Notes: generated from the sequence alone by a model not told the origin. Shown: positions 18,061 to 26,493, counted from the first letter of the stretch. The stretch is DNA of 40,767 nt from Pseudomonas sp. BGI-2 (GCF_004310295.1 NZ_SISB01000008.1:112202-152968); one strand, 5' to 3'. Numbers and translations are program-made.

Positions 18061-19743
18061 ATGCGCATGAGCCTGAAGGCTAAAGTCCTGTCCCTTGCCG
18101 TCCTCCCGGTGTTGCTCTTTGCGCTGGTCATCAGCCTGACCACGCTGTTCATTCTGCAGGAGCAGGCCCGCAAGGAAGTCGAGGAAACCCGCCAGCGCCT
18201 GCTCAGTGATGCCAAGGCCACCCTGCAAAGTTACGTCGCCGTGGCTATGACCACGATCAAACCGCTCTACGAAGCGGCCGCCCCTGGCGATGACGCGGCG
18301 CGGGCGCAGGTGATCAAGCTGCTGTCGAGCATCACCTACGGCAAGGACGGCTACTTCTTCGGCTACGACTCCAACACCGTGCGCCTGTTCAAGGCCAACA
18401 GCCCGGAAGGCGTGGGCCAAAGCTTCAAGGACAACCGTGACCCGAACGGCGTCTACGTCAACCGCGACCTGGTCAAAGTCGCCAAAGACGGCACTCACTA
18501 CCTGCAATACAGCTCGCCACTGCCCGGCAACACCCAAGTGCTGGTGCCAAAACTGGGCTACACCGAATACTTGTCGAAGTGGGACATGGCGGTCGGTACG
18601 TCGGTGAACCTCGACGGTATCGAAGCGCAAGTCGCGCTGGTCGAGGCCAAGGTGCAGGAGCGGATGGAAGGCGTGGTGCTGACCATCGCCGGCCTCGCGG
18701 TGGTCATGTTGCTGGTGATCGCGGCGGTCGGGCAGTTGCTGGCCAATACCATTCTGCGTCCGCTGAATCTGATGAAAGCCAACCTCGATGACATCGCGGC
18801 GGGCGAGGGCGACCTGACCCGTCGTCTGACCATCACCAGCCAGGACGAACTCGGTGAACTGGCCGGCTCGTTCAACCGCTTTGTCGACAAGATCCACAGC
18901 CTGGTGCGTCAAATCACTGAAATGACCTCGCAACTGACCGGCCTGGTGAATCAGGTTTCCGATCAGGCCCAGCGCTCGGATCAGGCCATGGAGCGTCAGC
19001 GTCACGAGACCGATCAGGTTGCCACGGCGATCAACGAAATGTCGGCGGCGGCCCAGGAAGTGGCGAAAAGCGCACAAAATGCAGCAGTCGCTGCCCAGCA
19101 AACCGACGAAGAAGGCCAGGCCGCCAAGCGTGTGGTGGCCGGCAGCATCGTGAAGATTCATGCGTTGGTGGACGACATTCGCAGCAGCGGCGTGTCCCTC
19201 GACAGCCTGCAAAAAGACGTGTCGTCGATTGTCAGCGTGCTGGGGGTGATCCGTTCGATTGCCGAACAGACGAACCTGTTGGCGCTGAACGCCGCCATTG
19301 AAGCCGCGCGCGCCGGTGAAGCGGGTCGCGGTTTTGCGGTGGTGGCTGACGAGGTGCGGGCGCTGGCCAGTCGCACGCAGATCAGTACTCAGGAAATCCA
19401 GGGCATGATCGACCGCTTGCAGGCCGGGACCCAATCGGCGGTGGAAGCGATGCGTCGTTCCAGCGAGGCGGGCGATGGCACGTCGGCCCAGGCCAATGAG
19501 GCCGGTGCATCGCTGGACACCATGGCCCAGTTGATCGGCACCATCAACTCGATGAACGCGCAAATCGCCAGCGCGGCGGAAGAGCAGACTGCCGTGGCCG
19601 AAGAGATCAACCGCAGCGTGCATCAGATTGCCGTGGCGGTGGACAACGTCGCCGACGAAACCCAACTCGGCGCCCAAACCTCACGCAGCCTCGCCGACCT
19701 CGGTCAGCGCCTGGGCAAACTGGTCGGACAGTTCCGTATCTGA
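18061..19743 (+). CDS. ctpM: Methyl-accepting chemotaxis protein with sCache sensor, CtpM-like
   Basis: A 560-residue chemoreceptor. A membrane helix (about 9-30) precedes a single Cache periplasmic domain of about 160 residues ([57 protein letters not shown]). A second helix (about 201-227) leads to HAMP, then the signalling domain with [20 protein letters not shown] and [12 protein letters not shown]. aeruginosa CtpM (PA2652) has the same length class and lies at the end of the same gene order; it senses malate. Malate as ligand here is inferred. The protein ends KLVGQFRI, with no CheR-tethering pentapeptide. Confidence 0.85.
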   Translation: MRMSLKAKVLSLAVLPVLLFALVISLTTLFILQEQARKEVEETRQRLLSDAKATLQSYVAVAMTTIKPLYEAAAPGDDAARAQVIKLLSSITYGKDGYFFGYDSNTVRLFKANSPEGVGQSFKDNRDPNGVYVNRDLVKVAKDGTHYLQYSSPLPGNTQVLVPKLGYTEYLSKWDMAVGTSVNLDGIEAQVALVEAKVQERMEGVVLTIAGLAVVMLLVIAAVGQLLANTILRPLNLMKANLDDIAAGEGDLTRRLTITSQDELGELAGSFNRFVDKIHSLVRQITEMTSQLTGLVNQVSDQAQRSDQAMERQRHETDQVATAINEMSAAAQEVAKSAQNAAVAAQQTDEEGQAAKRVVAGSIVKIHALVDDIRSSGVSLDSLQKDVSSIVSVLGVIRSIAEQTNLLALNAAIEAARAGEAGRGFAVVADEVRALASRTQISTQEIQGMIDRLQAGTQSAVEAMRRSSEAGDGTSAQANEAGASLDTMAQLIGTINSMNAQIASAAEEQTAVAEEINRSVHQIAVAVDNVADETQLGAQTSRSLADLGQRLGKLVGQFRI

Positions 19744-19757
19744 TGGTCATCGACTAA

Positions 19758-19827
19758 CTGTAGGAGCCAGGCTTGCCGGCGAAGGCGTTCTTGAGGCCGC
19801 CTTCGCCGGCAAGCCTGGCTCCTACAG
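19758..19827. repeat. REP pair (family A, GGCTTGCCGGCGAAGG subtype)
   Basis: Two perfect 30-base inverted arms around a 10-base loop, near-identical to 11047-11116. A single family A half unit (CGCGAGCAGGTTCGCTCCCACAG) follows at 19867-19891. Confidence 0.88.
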
Positions 19828-19903
19828 GAAGCAATTCGTATACAACTTCGCGGTCTGACCATCGCTTTCGCGAGCAGGTTCGCTCCCACAGGGGTATGTG
19901 TTG

Positions 19904-20839
19904 TCAGGGTCTGTCCCAGTAAGGCACCGTGCCAAAGCATTCGACGAAGAAATCAATCACCGTCCGCACCTTCACCGACAACCGTCGGCTACCCGGCCAC
20001 AGCACCGCAATCTGTTGCGGCTCAAGGCTGTTGGACACCTGATAGTCGCCAAGCACCGGCACCAGCGTGCCGTTGCGCACCGCCTCACCAATCAGCCACG
20101 ACGGAAACATCACCAGCCCCAGGCCTTGTTCGGCCGCTTGAGTGAGTGTGTCGGCGTGGTTGCCGGTGATCGGCCCTTTAACTGAACAGGGCGTCCAGTC
20201 TTGCTGGTCCTTGCGGAAAAACCAGCGCTGCTGCCCGGCCACGCCTTTGTAGGCCAGGCATTGATGCGCCGCCAACTCTTTGGGATGTTGCGGTGTGCCA
20301 TGGCGTTTGAGGTAGGCCGGGCTGGCGGCGACTTGAAACCGGTGCGGCGCCAGGATCCGCGCCTGCATGCTCGAATCGTGCAGCGGGCCGATGCGAAACA
20401 GCAAGTCGGCGCCTTCCTGCAACGGGTCGACGTAGCTGTCGGTTTGCTGGATATCCAGTTGCAGTTTCGGATAGCGCTCGCACAACTGCCCAAGCCACGG
20501 CGTCAGATGACGTTGCCCGAAGACCACCGGCGCGTTGATCCGCACCAGCCCGCTGGGTTCGCTTTGCTGTTCCTGCAAGGCCTGTTCGGCTTCCTCCAAT
20601 TGCACCAGCACCCGCCGCGCGTGATGGCCGAGCATGCGTCCCGCTTCGGTGGGCGTGACGGCGCGGGTGTGGCGGTAGAGCAATTGCTGGTTCAGGGCCT
20701 GTTCCATCAACTGGATTTGCCGGGAAATCGAAGAGGGCGCCAAGCCTTCGCGGCGGGCGACTTCGGAAAAACTGCCATGGTCGAGCACCGCGACAAACAG
20801 CCGAAGTGCCTTGAATCCCAGTTCGTTGAGGCCGTGCAT
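19904..20839 (-). CDS. LysR-family transcriptional regulator
   Basis: A 311-residue regulator. The N-terminal helix-turn-helix is LRLFVAVLDHGSFSEVARRE followed by GLAPSSISRQIQLMEQALNQ, in the standard place. The effector-binding domain follows (SGLVRINAPVVFGQRHLTPW; SPAYLKRHG; GNHADTLTQAAEQGLGLVMF). The closest general look is the group of LysR proteins that control efflux or quinone-type genes. The start MHGLNELG was preferred over an extended frame because it fits the family. It is divergent from the DMT pair (21071) and could control it; a long palindrome lies between them. Confidence 0.88.
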   Translation of the reverse strand: MHGLNELGFKALRLFVAVLDHGSFSEVARREGLAPSSISRQIQLMEQALNQQLLYRHTRAVTPTEAGRMLGHHARRVLVQLEEAEQALQEQQSEPSGLVRINAPVVFGQRHLTPWLGQLCERYPKLQLDIQQTDSYVDPLQEGADLLFRIGPLHDSSMQARILAPHRFQVAASPAYLKRHGTPQHPKELAAHQCLAYKGVAGQQRWFFRKDQQDWTPCSVKGPITGNHADTLTQAAEQGLGLVMFPSWLIGEAVRNGTLVPVLGDYQVSNSLEPQQIAVLWPGSRRLSVKVRTVIDFFVECFGTVPYWDRP

Positions 20840-20936
20840 GATCCATCCTGCTGTGCGAGTTGCGCAAAAGTGTTGTCCGGATGCTCCCATTTATCGCAAA
20901 GGATCGCCAGCCGATAATGCGCGCCACCACCGTCCC

Positions 20937-21030
20937 CTGTAGGAGCGAAGCTTGCTCGCGAAGGCGTCGTATCAGGCGCTGAAGATGTCGCCTGATACGA
21001 CGCCTTCGCGAGCAAGCTTCGCTCCTACAG
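20937..21030. repeat. REP pair with perfect 42-base inverted arms
   Basis: Arms 20937-20978 and 20989-21030 are exact complements around a 10-base loop. The REP unit core is CGAAGCTTGCTCGCGAAGG, and the match continues through TCGTATCAGGCG beyond the usual unit. It lies in the divergent control region of the LysR and DMT genes. Confidence 0.92.
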
Positions 21031-21070
21031 GAGGGCGTGATTCTCATCAGATGACTGGCAGGTTTTCCTT

Positions 21071-21556
21071 ATGCAATCTTCTTCAATCGACATCGCTGCA
21101 GCGCCAGCGACCAAACCGGGGCTGCGGCTGTTGCTGCTGCCACTGGTGATTCTCGCCGGCATGGGCCTTTCGGTGGAGGCCGGTTTGCTCGGGCCGCTCG
21201 GGGTTCAGGTCGGGCATTTGTGGGCGACGTTGAGCATCTTCGGCGTCGGCTCGGCGATTCTGTTTTTGCTGCTGTTGTTCAGCGGCAGGCAACAAGGTCC
21301 GGCGTTGAACACGCTGCCGCGCTGGCAATTGATCGGCGGTTTCCTCGGGCCGATCTACGTGGTGGTGCTGACCCTGGCCACGCCGCACATCGGGATCGCG
21401 ATGACGATGATCGCGATCCTCTCCGGGCAGGTCGGCAAAAGCGTGTTGATCGACCACTTCGGCTGGTTCGGCGCTACTCGCAAAAAGGTCAACGGAGAGC
21501 GTTGGCTGGCGTTGCTGCTGATTGTCGCGGCACTTGTTCTGATCGCTCGGGGTTGA
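21071..21556 (+). CDS. DMT-type small membrane transporter (DUF606/YdcZ-like), first of a pair
   Basis: A 161-residue membrane protein with five hydrophobic segments. It has the repeat form of the YdcZ/DUF606 branch of the drug/metabolite superfamily: NTLPRWQLIGGFLGPIYVVV, then TPHIGIAMTMIAILSGQVGK and SVLIDHFGWFG. Members are often found as pairs that probably form a heterodimer; the next gene is such a partner and starts one base before this one ends. The function is unknown; export of a small metabolite is a family inference. It is divergent from a LysR regulator. Confidence 0.85.
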   Translation: MQSSSIDIAAAPATKPGLRLLLLPLVILAGMGLSVEAGLLGPLGVQVGHLWATLSIFGVGSAILFLLLLFSGRQQGPALNTLPRWQLIGGFLGPIYVVVLTLATPHIGIAMTMIAILSGQVGKSVLIDHFGWFGATRKKVNGERWLALLLIVAALVLIARG

Positions 21557-22011
21557 TGATGAATCTGATTATTTTGTTGGCCGCGGTGGTGGCTGCCGGC
21601 GCGGTGTTGAGTGTCCAGGCGGCGATCAATGGGCGTCTGGGGGAAACCGTCGGCGTGTTGCGCAGCAGTTTGCTGACCTTTGCGGTGGGCGCGGTGGTCA
21701 CCGGGTTGTTGATCCTGTTTTTCGAACCGGCCTATGCCGTGAGCCTGCTGGATGTGCCGAAATGGCAGCTCAGCGGCGCCTTGTTTGGCGTGGTCTACAT
21801 GATGGTCATGGTCGGCGCGGTGCCGCGGGTCGGCACGGCGGTGGCGACCGTGGCAGTGATCGTCGGGCAGTTGGGGATGGGGATGTTGATCGACAACTTC
21901 GGCTGGCTGGGTAACCCGGCCATCGAGTTGTCGAGCAGCCGGATGCTGGCGATGGTGTGCCTGGCGCTGGCGTTGCTGTTCATGTATCGCAGCAGCACCC
22001 GAAGCGACTGA
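21556..22011 (+). CDS. DMT-type small membrane transporter (DUF606/YdcZ-like), second of a pair
   Basis: A 151-residue paralogue of the preceding gene with the same motif order: LSVQAAINGRLGETVGVLRS, VPKWQLSGALFGVVYMMVMV, GTAVATVAVIVGQLGMGMLI and DNFGWLG. Its ATG shares a base with the preceding stop (TGATG), so the two are translated as a unit. A second ATG directly follows the first, so the protein may start at either. The paired arrangement supports a two-subunit transporter. Substrate unknown. Confidence 0.85.
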   Translation: MMNLIILLAAVVAAGAVLSVQAAINGRLGETVGVLRSSLLTFAVGAVVTGLLILFFEPAYAVSLLDVPKWQLSGALFGVVYMMVMVGAVPRVGTAVATVAVIVGQLGMGMLIDNFGWLGNPAIELSSSRMLAMVCLALALLFMYRSSTRSD

Positions 22012-22059
22012 CGAGTCCCTGTAACAGCTGCTACAAGGGCTCCTACACTGGTGAGTGAG

Positions 22060-22077
22060 GTGCGAATTTTGTCGCAC
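22060..22077. promoter_or_regulatory. Inverted repeat before the metallothionein gene
   Basis: GTGCGA, six bases, then TCGCAC: a perfect 6-6-6 dyad 30 bases before the start codon. It could be an operator for a metal-responsive repressor or a small hairpin in the leader; the sequence alone cannot decide. Confidence 0.3.
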
Positions 22078-22106
22078 GCGACGACCACACCAATGGAGTC
22101 AGGCTC

Positions 22107-22274
22107 ATGATCGACAGTGAAAGTAAATGCGACTGCCCCAAATGCTCCTGCAAACTGGGCGAACATCCGATAGCGCGTCACAGCAAGCACTATTGCTGCG
22201 AAGCGTGCGCCAAGCACCACGAACATGGCGAAGAGTGTGCGACCAAGGGCTGCAAGTGCGCCCATACCAAATAG
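22107..22274 (+). CDS. Bacterial metallothionein
   Basis: A 55-residue cysteine-rich protein with 10 cysteines (C8, C10, C13, C15, C30, C31, C34, C44, C49, C51) and several histidines (H20, H25, H28, H37, H38, H40, H53). The KCDCPKCSC start and the YCCEAC and GCKCAH motifs match the SmtA/PmtA type, which binds zinc or cadmium in a four-metal cluster. It is short compared with P. aeruginosa PmtA because the C-terminal tail is missing. The start has GGAG 10-12 bases upstream. It forms its own transcript: a terminator lies just downstream and a dyad precedes it. A role in metal storage and detoxification in the cytosol is inferred from the family. Confidence 0.9.
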   Translation: MIDSESKCDCPKCSCKLGEHPIARHSKHYCCEACAKHHEHGEECATKGCKCAHTK

Positions 22275-22284
22275 CTCATCAACA

Positions 22285-22313
22285 TAAAGTGGAGCCACTC
22301 GGGCTCCACTTTT
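22285..22313 (+). terminator. Rho-independent terminator after the metallothionein gene
   Basis: AAAGTGGAGCC, a five-base loop ACTCG, then GGCTCCACTTTT. The stem is 11 base pairs and is followed by a T run. Confidence 0.9.
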
Positions 22314-22341
22314 AATGTCTGGTTTTTCGCCCCTTAGATCC

Positions 22342-22569
22342 TTATCCCGCCGGCCGCCAGGTCACGTTTTCGATGCCGAATTTCTCCGCCAGCGGCTTGC
22401 TGGTTTTTTGCACCTTCTCTCGGCCAAAGCGGGGGATTCGTCCGACCCCCGCGTCACAACTGGCCCAGTGCCAAGCCTCCGCGTTGTCCATTTTGTCCAG
22501 GCGGATAATGAAAGACTTTGGCGCGCCATGAAGGGTGTATTCAATGACGAAAAGTTTTGCGTTGTTCAT
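22342..22569 (-). CDS. DUF6555-like small protein
   Basis: A 75-residue soluble protein: MNNAKLFVIEYTLHGAPKSF then IIRLDKMDNAEAWHWASCDA and GVGRIPRFGR. I recall this pattern (an N-terminal beta hairpin, AWHWA near the centre, and IPR before a charged tail) as the DUF6555 group found widely in Pseudomonas; the name is from memory. GGGAGGAAT stands 11-12 bases upstream. Function unknown. It is convergent with the metallothionein gene and shares the terminator region. Confidence 0.7.
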   Translation of the reverse strand: MNNAKLFVIEYTLHGAPKSFIIRLDKMDNAEAWHWASCDAGVGRIPRFGREKVQKTSKPLAEKFGIENVTWRPAG

Positions 22570-22714
22570 AAAGCCCGTATTCCTCCCTGTGGTAATACAA
22601 GGATCGTCGCGGTTACGGAAAATTCATTCGGATTGTCAGACGGCTGCCGCCAGTGGCGACAAGGCCGGTGCGCCGTTACCATGCAATACCTGAAAACCCC
22701 AATGATCATTGCCC

Positions 22715-23500
22715 ATGGCCCTTGCAGCGCCTCCAGACCTCAGTGACACCGATGTGCCCGTGCAACCACTGGCGCGCACGTACCCGCGCGGCATGTACGT
22801 CGAGCCGCACGAACATGTCTGGGGCCAATTGCTGTACGCAATGAGCGGGGTCATGTGGGTCGAAACGCCCCATGAGGCGCTGGTGGTGCCGCCGCAACGG
22901 GCGGTGTGGCTACCGCCGGGTGTGCCGCACGGCATTCGTGTGGTCTCGGACCTGCAGATGCGCAACATCTACCTGCGGCCCTCGTTGGCGGCCACGCTGG
23001 ATGACAATGTTCAGGTGATCGAAGTCGGCGGGCTGCTTCGTGAGCTGATCGTCGGGCTGGTGAAGCAGGGCGACGATGGCGCGCCCGAGTACTACGACGC
23101 GCTGGTCGGCCTGGCGTTGTTGGAGCTTAGGCGCGCCCGGCGTTCGCTGTTGAAAATCCCGTTACCGGATGATTCCGACCGGCGCCTGATGAACCTGTGT
23201 CAGGCGGTCATGGCCGCGCCCTCGCTGGACATTCCCTTCGAGCAACACGCGGAAAACGCCGGTGCCAGCGTGCGCACCCTGGCGCGGCTGTTCAAGGACG
23301 GCTTGGGCATGGGCTTCGCCGAATGGCGGCGGCAGGTGCAACTGGCAACCGCGGCGGCGGAGTTGATTCAGGGTGTGCCGGTCAGCACGATTGCCCGGGA
23401 ACTGGGCTATTCGCCGAGCAGCTTCAGCGACATGTTCCGCCGGGAACTGGGTGTCGCGCCTTCGCAGTTTTCGACAAGCCAACGTCACGTCCAGCCATAA
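22715..23500 (+). CDS. AraC-family transcriptional regulator
   Basis: A 261-residue regulator. The N-terminal half is a cupin-type sensor (EPHEHVWGQLLYAMSGVMWV; PPQRAVWLPPGVPHGI), and the C-terminal half has two helix-turn-helix units (SVRTLARLFKDGLGMGFAEW; VSTIARELGYSPSSFSDMFR followed by RELGVAPSQF). It looks like the single-cupin AraC set that often controls efflux or catabolic genes. The start ATG at 22715 has no clear ribosome site; a TTG six bases earlier is an alternative. The target is unknown. A REP pair follows, so it is probably monocistronic. Confidence 0.85.
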   Translation: MALAAPPDLSDTDVPVQPLARTYPRGMYVEPHEHVWGQLLYAMSGVMWVETPHEALVVPPQRAVWLPPGVPHGIRVVSDLQMRNIYLRPSLAATLDDNVQVIEVGGLLRELIVGLVKQGDDGAPEYYDALVGLALLELRRARRSLLKIPLPDDSDRRLMNLCQAVMAAPSLDIPFEQHAENAGASVRTLARLFKDGLGMGFAEWRRQVQLATAAAELIQGVPVSTIARELGYSPSSFSDMFRRELGVAPSQFSTSQRHVQP

Positions 23501-23527
23501 CGCAAACCTGTAGCCGCTGGCGAATCC

Positions 23528-23619
23528 CTGTAGGAGTGAGCCTGCTCGCGATAGCGGAGTGTCAGTCGACATTTGTATTGCCTGATACACCGCTATCGCG
23601 AGCAGGCTCACTCCTACAG
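23528..23619. repeat. REP pair (family A, GAGCCTGCTCGCGATAGCGG subtype)
   Basis: Two perfect 30-base inverted arms (23528-23557 and 23590-23619) around 32 bases. Confidence 0.88.
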
Positions 23620-23737
23620 AGCTCTGCCAACTGTAGGACCCGCCGCGCTTTGGCCGAACTTCAGAAGCACTTGGCCGATGCCCGCCGTTACCTCGCTTTA
23701 GACTTCGGGCATACCTTATTTGCCCACGGAGTCTGCC

Positions 23738-23902
23738 ATGAGCTACCTCATCTCGCTGGTCATCGGTCTGGGCGTCGGCCTGCTCTAGGATTTTCGTTCT
23801 CCCGCCCCACCGGCCATTGCCCTGGTGGGCCTGCTGGGCATGCTCGTCGGCGAAAAGTTGTGGCCCATGGGCCGGCAACTAGTGGCTGGCTGGGCCTCCT
23901 GA
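23738..23902 (+). pseudogene. XapX-domain membrane protein gene interrupted by an amber codon
   Basis: The frame reads MSYLISLVIGLGVGLL, then TAG (23786-23788), then DFRSPAPPAIALVGLLGMLV and GEKLWPMGR to a stop at 23900. XapX proteins (about 55 residues) have one continuous hydrophobic segment, YxxxxVRSPAPP, and a second segment; the TAG replaces the conserved tyrosine (TAT or TAC), a one-base change. Everything on both sides is family-like, so the mutation appears recent. It could be an assembly error or an amber readthrough case, but loss of function is simplest. Its role is unknown. Confidence 0.75.
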
Positions 23903-23932
23903 AACCCTTTCCTTTATGCAATGGACACTCCC

Positions 23933-24889
23933 ATGAAAGCACTACAATTCGACAAGACCGGCGACCTTTCGGCCTTGCGCTATGTCGATGTTCCGACCCC
24001 CGTTCCCGGCGCCGATGAAGTGCTGGTCCAGATCAAGGCGGCCGGACTCAATCCCAGCGATGTGAAGAACGTGCTGGGGCGTTTTCCCTACACCACCTTG
24101 CCGCGGATTCCCGGTCGGGATTTTGCCGGTGTGGTCGTTGAAGGGCCGCAGGCGCTGATCGGTCAGGAGGTCTGGGGCACCGGTCGTGAATTGGGTTTCT
24201 TTGCCGATGGCTCCCATGCGCAATTCGTCAAACTGCCGGCCAATGGCGTGGCGCTCAAACCCACCCATCTGAGCTTCGCCCAGGCCGCCAGCCTCGGCGT
24301 GCCATACACCACGGCATGGGATGCGTTGGAGCGCAGCCTTGTGACGGTCGGAACGCGGCTGTTAGTGATCGGCGGCGGGGCGGTGGGCAGTGCCGCGTTG
24401 GCGTTGGCCAATGTGCGTGGCGCTCAAGTACTGGCGGCGGCGCGACGGCTCGAGCAGGTCAAGGATTTGCAGGCGCAGGGGTATCAGACGCTGCAACTGC
24501 ATAAACCGGACGATTTGGGTGCGCAGGTGAATGCCGTGTATGCCGGCGGCGCCGACGTGATCTTCGACACCACCGGCTTCTGGCTGCCGGCCTCTGTCCC
24601 GGCGCTGGCAACGTTTGGTCGCATCGCGATCATCGCTGCACCGGTAGACGGCATGGTGCAATTGCCGGCACTGGCGTTGTATCGCAAGGGTGGCTCGGTG
24701 GTGGGGATCAATTCGTTGTTGTACGGCGTACAAGCGTGTGCGGCGATGCTTGATCAGTTTGGCAAGTTCTTTGATCAAGGGTTGTTGCCGTTGCCGGAAG
24801 GGTTGTTTGAATCGCCGTTGGAGGAGGGGTTGGAGCGGTATGCCGAGGTGAATCAGGGGGCGGGCGACAAGGTGATTTTGTTGCCGTAA
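23933..24889 (+). CDS. MDR-type alcohol dehydrogenase / quinone oxidoreductase
   Basis: A 318-residue NAD(P)H-dependent medium-chain oxidoreductase. The N-terminal GroES-like domain has GADEVLVQIKAAGLNPSDVK and PRIPGRDFAGVV; the Rossmann domain has VIGGGAVGSAALALA. There is no GHE zinc-ligand motif and no cysteine quartet, so it is closest to the zinc-independent quinone-reductase-like group, which reduces quinones or activated alkenes. MKALQFDK at 23933 is the typical start; an ATG four codons earlier exists. It follows the XapX pseudogene by 30 bases. Substrate unknown. Confidence 0.85.
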   Translation: MKALQFDKTGDLSALRYVDVPTPVPGADEVLVQIKAAGLNPSDVKNVLGRFPYTTLPRIPGRDFAGVVVEGPQALIGQEVWGTGRELGFFADGSHAQFVKLPANGVALKPTHLSFAQAASLGVPYTTAWDALERSLVTVGTRLLVIGGGAVGSAALALANVRGAQVLAAARRLEQVKDLQAQGYQTLQLHKPDDLGAQVNAVYAGGADVIFDTTGFWLPASVPALATFGRIAIIAAPVDGMVQLPALALYRKGGSVVGINSLLYGVQACAAMLDQFGKFFDQGLLPLPEGLFESPLEEGLERYAEVNQGAGDKVILLP

Positions 24890-24916
24890 CCGGCATTGAT
24901 GGTGGATGTTCTGGCC

Positions 24917-24997
24917 TCTTCGCGGGCAAGTCGGAACGCAGCCTCGCTCCTACGGGATCACGCAAGCCCTGTAGGAGCGAGGCTTGCCCGCGAAGGC
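24917..24997. repeat. REP pair (family A, imperfect)
   Basis: CTTCGCGGGCAAG and a diverged arm face CTGTAGGAGCGAGGCTTGCC and CGCGAAGG. The left unit has an altered centre (TCGGAACGCAGCCTCG), so this pair has partly decayed. Confidence 0.7.
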
Positions 24998-25012
24998 GTT
25001 TTCATGCCGGAC

Positions 25013-25512
25013 TCAAGCCTCGGGAACACCGTTCTCCCACGCCGACCAGTTGTTCAAAATCTCCTGCACCAATGGATTCCCCGTTCGGTACAGGTTCTCC
25101 AGCGCCGGCACAAACCCGCCCTGATCCGCATATTTGAGCAGGTTGTCCACTTCGCTCTGGCCCGGTGCCGGTCGATCAAAATCGGAGCCCGCGCGCACCA
25201 CCGACAGACGTTGCACATCCACCAACCCCTCACGACTCGCCCGCAGCAGCGCTTCGTAGGTGGAGTTGTCTTCCTGTTGCGTCGTGCAGTACTCGCCTTT
25301 GTTGTCGGTCAGGAGTTTGGTCCAGACCTCGGCACGCTCACTCAAACGTGTCCCGGAAAACCAGGTGTTACCCGCCAGCGTGTCGCACTGGGTCACTACC
25401 GGCGGCTGATTGTGATCAGCATCACTTTCGGCTGGATCGGCGCTTCACTCGCCCAGGCAGTGGAAGAGAGCAGGGCGAAACAGGTCAGGGAAATACGCGT
25501 CATTGCATTCAT
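25013..25512 (-). pseudogene. nup: Purine nucleoside permease gene (nup) with internal deletion
   Basis: The 5' part begins MNAMTRISLTCFALLSSTAW then ASEAPIQPKVMLIT, a signal peptide and the mature start of purine nucleoside permease (NUP), about 350 residues when whole. After the first 33 codons the frame runs into a stop. The sequence then continues in another frame with TQCDTLAGNTWFSG, GEYCTTQQEDNSTYEALLRA, RLSVVRAGSDFDRP and ends NNWSAWENGVPEA, the end of the family. About 180-190 residues in the middle are missing, and the junction (about 25395-25425) is out of frame. NUP helps nucleosides into the cell; its natural partner is the tsx porin gene directly upstream. Confidence 0.8.
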
Positions 25513-25536
25513 AAAACCTCCAGGTTCAATCAAGCC

Positions 25537-26493
25537 TCAGAACTGATAACCGATGCCGGCGTAGTAACCCCAGCCATTGGAGCGAGCACGGAAGTCGCCG
25601 TCGCCGAAATTCAACTCGCTGCCATCGTCCCAGTTGCCGCCGTTGTGGAAGTAACGGCCGACCAGGGTGAAGCGCAAATGGGTGAACGAGTACAGCAAGA
25701 CGTTGGTGGCGACGGTGGCGTTGGCGGTGCGGGCCGGATTGTCCTTGTGCAGGTCCGAGCCGAAATCGAAGTTGGTGAAGCCGATGTACGTCAGTGACGC
25801 ACCGTTGCTGAAGCTGCTGATGGGTACGATGTATTTGAGTTGGGCGCGGTAGCCGTCCCACGAATACTCATTGCTGGCGCCATAGTTTTCCCACTGATAA
25901 CGCCCGTAGAAGTTCGCCGACAAGTTGACTCGCGAGTGGGTGTCGATGTCGGTGCCCAGGCCGCTGTACAGCGTATTGGCGCGGTTGGCGCTGTTGCTGC
26001 CGTGGTCGTAGATCCAGTCGAACGCCACGTACCATTCTTTGAACGGTCCGATGGCCAGGCTGCGGCCGGTCAGGTAGTCGATGGAGATCCGTGGTTCGTG
26101 CTCCATGAACACCGGCGAGCCGTGGTCCCACACGCCTTTGTCATGACTGTTGCCGATGTCGAAGATCTTCGGAATGTCGATGTAGCCATACAACTCGAAC
26201 GGCCCCTTGCGCCCGAAGTACTCGTACTCCAGGTAAATATCGTCGGCCGGTTGCGGGCCGAAACTGATGTCTTTGCTGCCGATGACGGTGAGGTCCTGGT
26301 TGAACCAGTCCGACAGGTACGCACCTTTTTTCGGCGGGCTGGCTTCGGGGCTGAGGGTTTCGCCTTGGGCGGATTCTTCGGCGGGGTTGGATTGCGCCAA
26401 AACGGTGCTGCTGAGTAGTCCTGTAACGCTGGCCAGCAGCAAGGAAACAGCAACAGTGCGCGAGCAAGTCACGCGGCTGGACGTGCGGTGCAT
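25537..26493 (-). CDS. tsx: Tsx-like nucleoside channel, outer membrane
   Basis: A 318-residue outer-membrane protein. Residues 1-33 are a signal peptide (TVAVSLLLASVTGLLSSTVL then AQ). The mature part has Tsx features: WFNQDLTVIGSKDISFGPQP, DDIYLEYEYFGRKGPFELYG and YIDIPKIF, then a run of barrel strands ending in GWGYYAGIGYQF with a C-terminal phenylalanine. Tsx is a selective nucleoside channel. The ATG at 26493 follows AAGGGACTTTTA. A PurR-like palindrome and a hairpin lie in its leader. It heads a unit with the nucleoside permease pseudogene (24-base gap), so uptake across the outer membrane remains while the inner step is broken here. Confidence 0.9.
   Translation of the reverse strand: MHRTSSRVTCSRTVAVSLLLASVTGLLSSTVLAQSNPAEESAQGETLSPEASPPKKGAYLSDWFNQDLTVIGSKDISFGPQPADDIYLEYEYFGRKGPFELYGYIDIPKIFDIGNSHDKGVWDHGSPVFMEHEPRISIDYLTGRSLAIGPFKEWYVAFDWIYDHGSNSANRANTLYSGLGTDIDTHSRVNLSANFYGRYQWENYGASNEYSWDGYRAQLKYIVPISSFSNGASLTYIGFTNFDFGSDLHKDNPARTANATVATNVLLYSFTHLRFTLVGRYFHNGGNWDDGSELNFGDGDFRARSNGWGYYAGIGYQF

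Noticed and set aside
18043..19677. Long minus-strand open frame (544 residues) over the CtpM-like gene
   Set aside because: It is antisense to a clear chemoreceptor gene and has the low-complexity H, R, Q and D composition expected of a GC-rich shadow frame.
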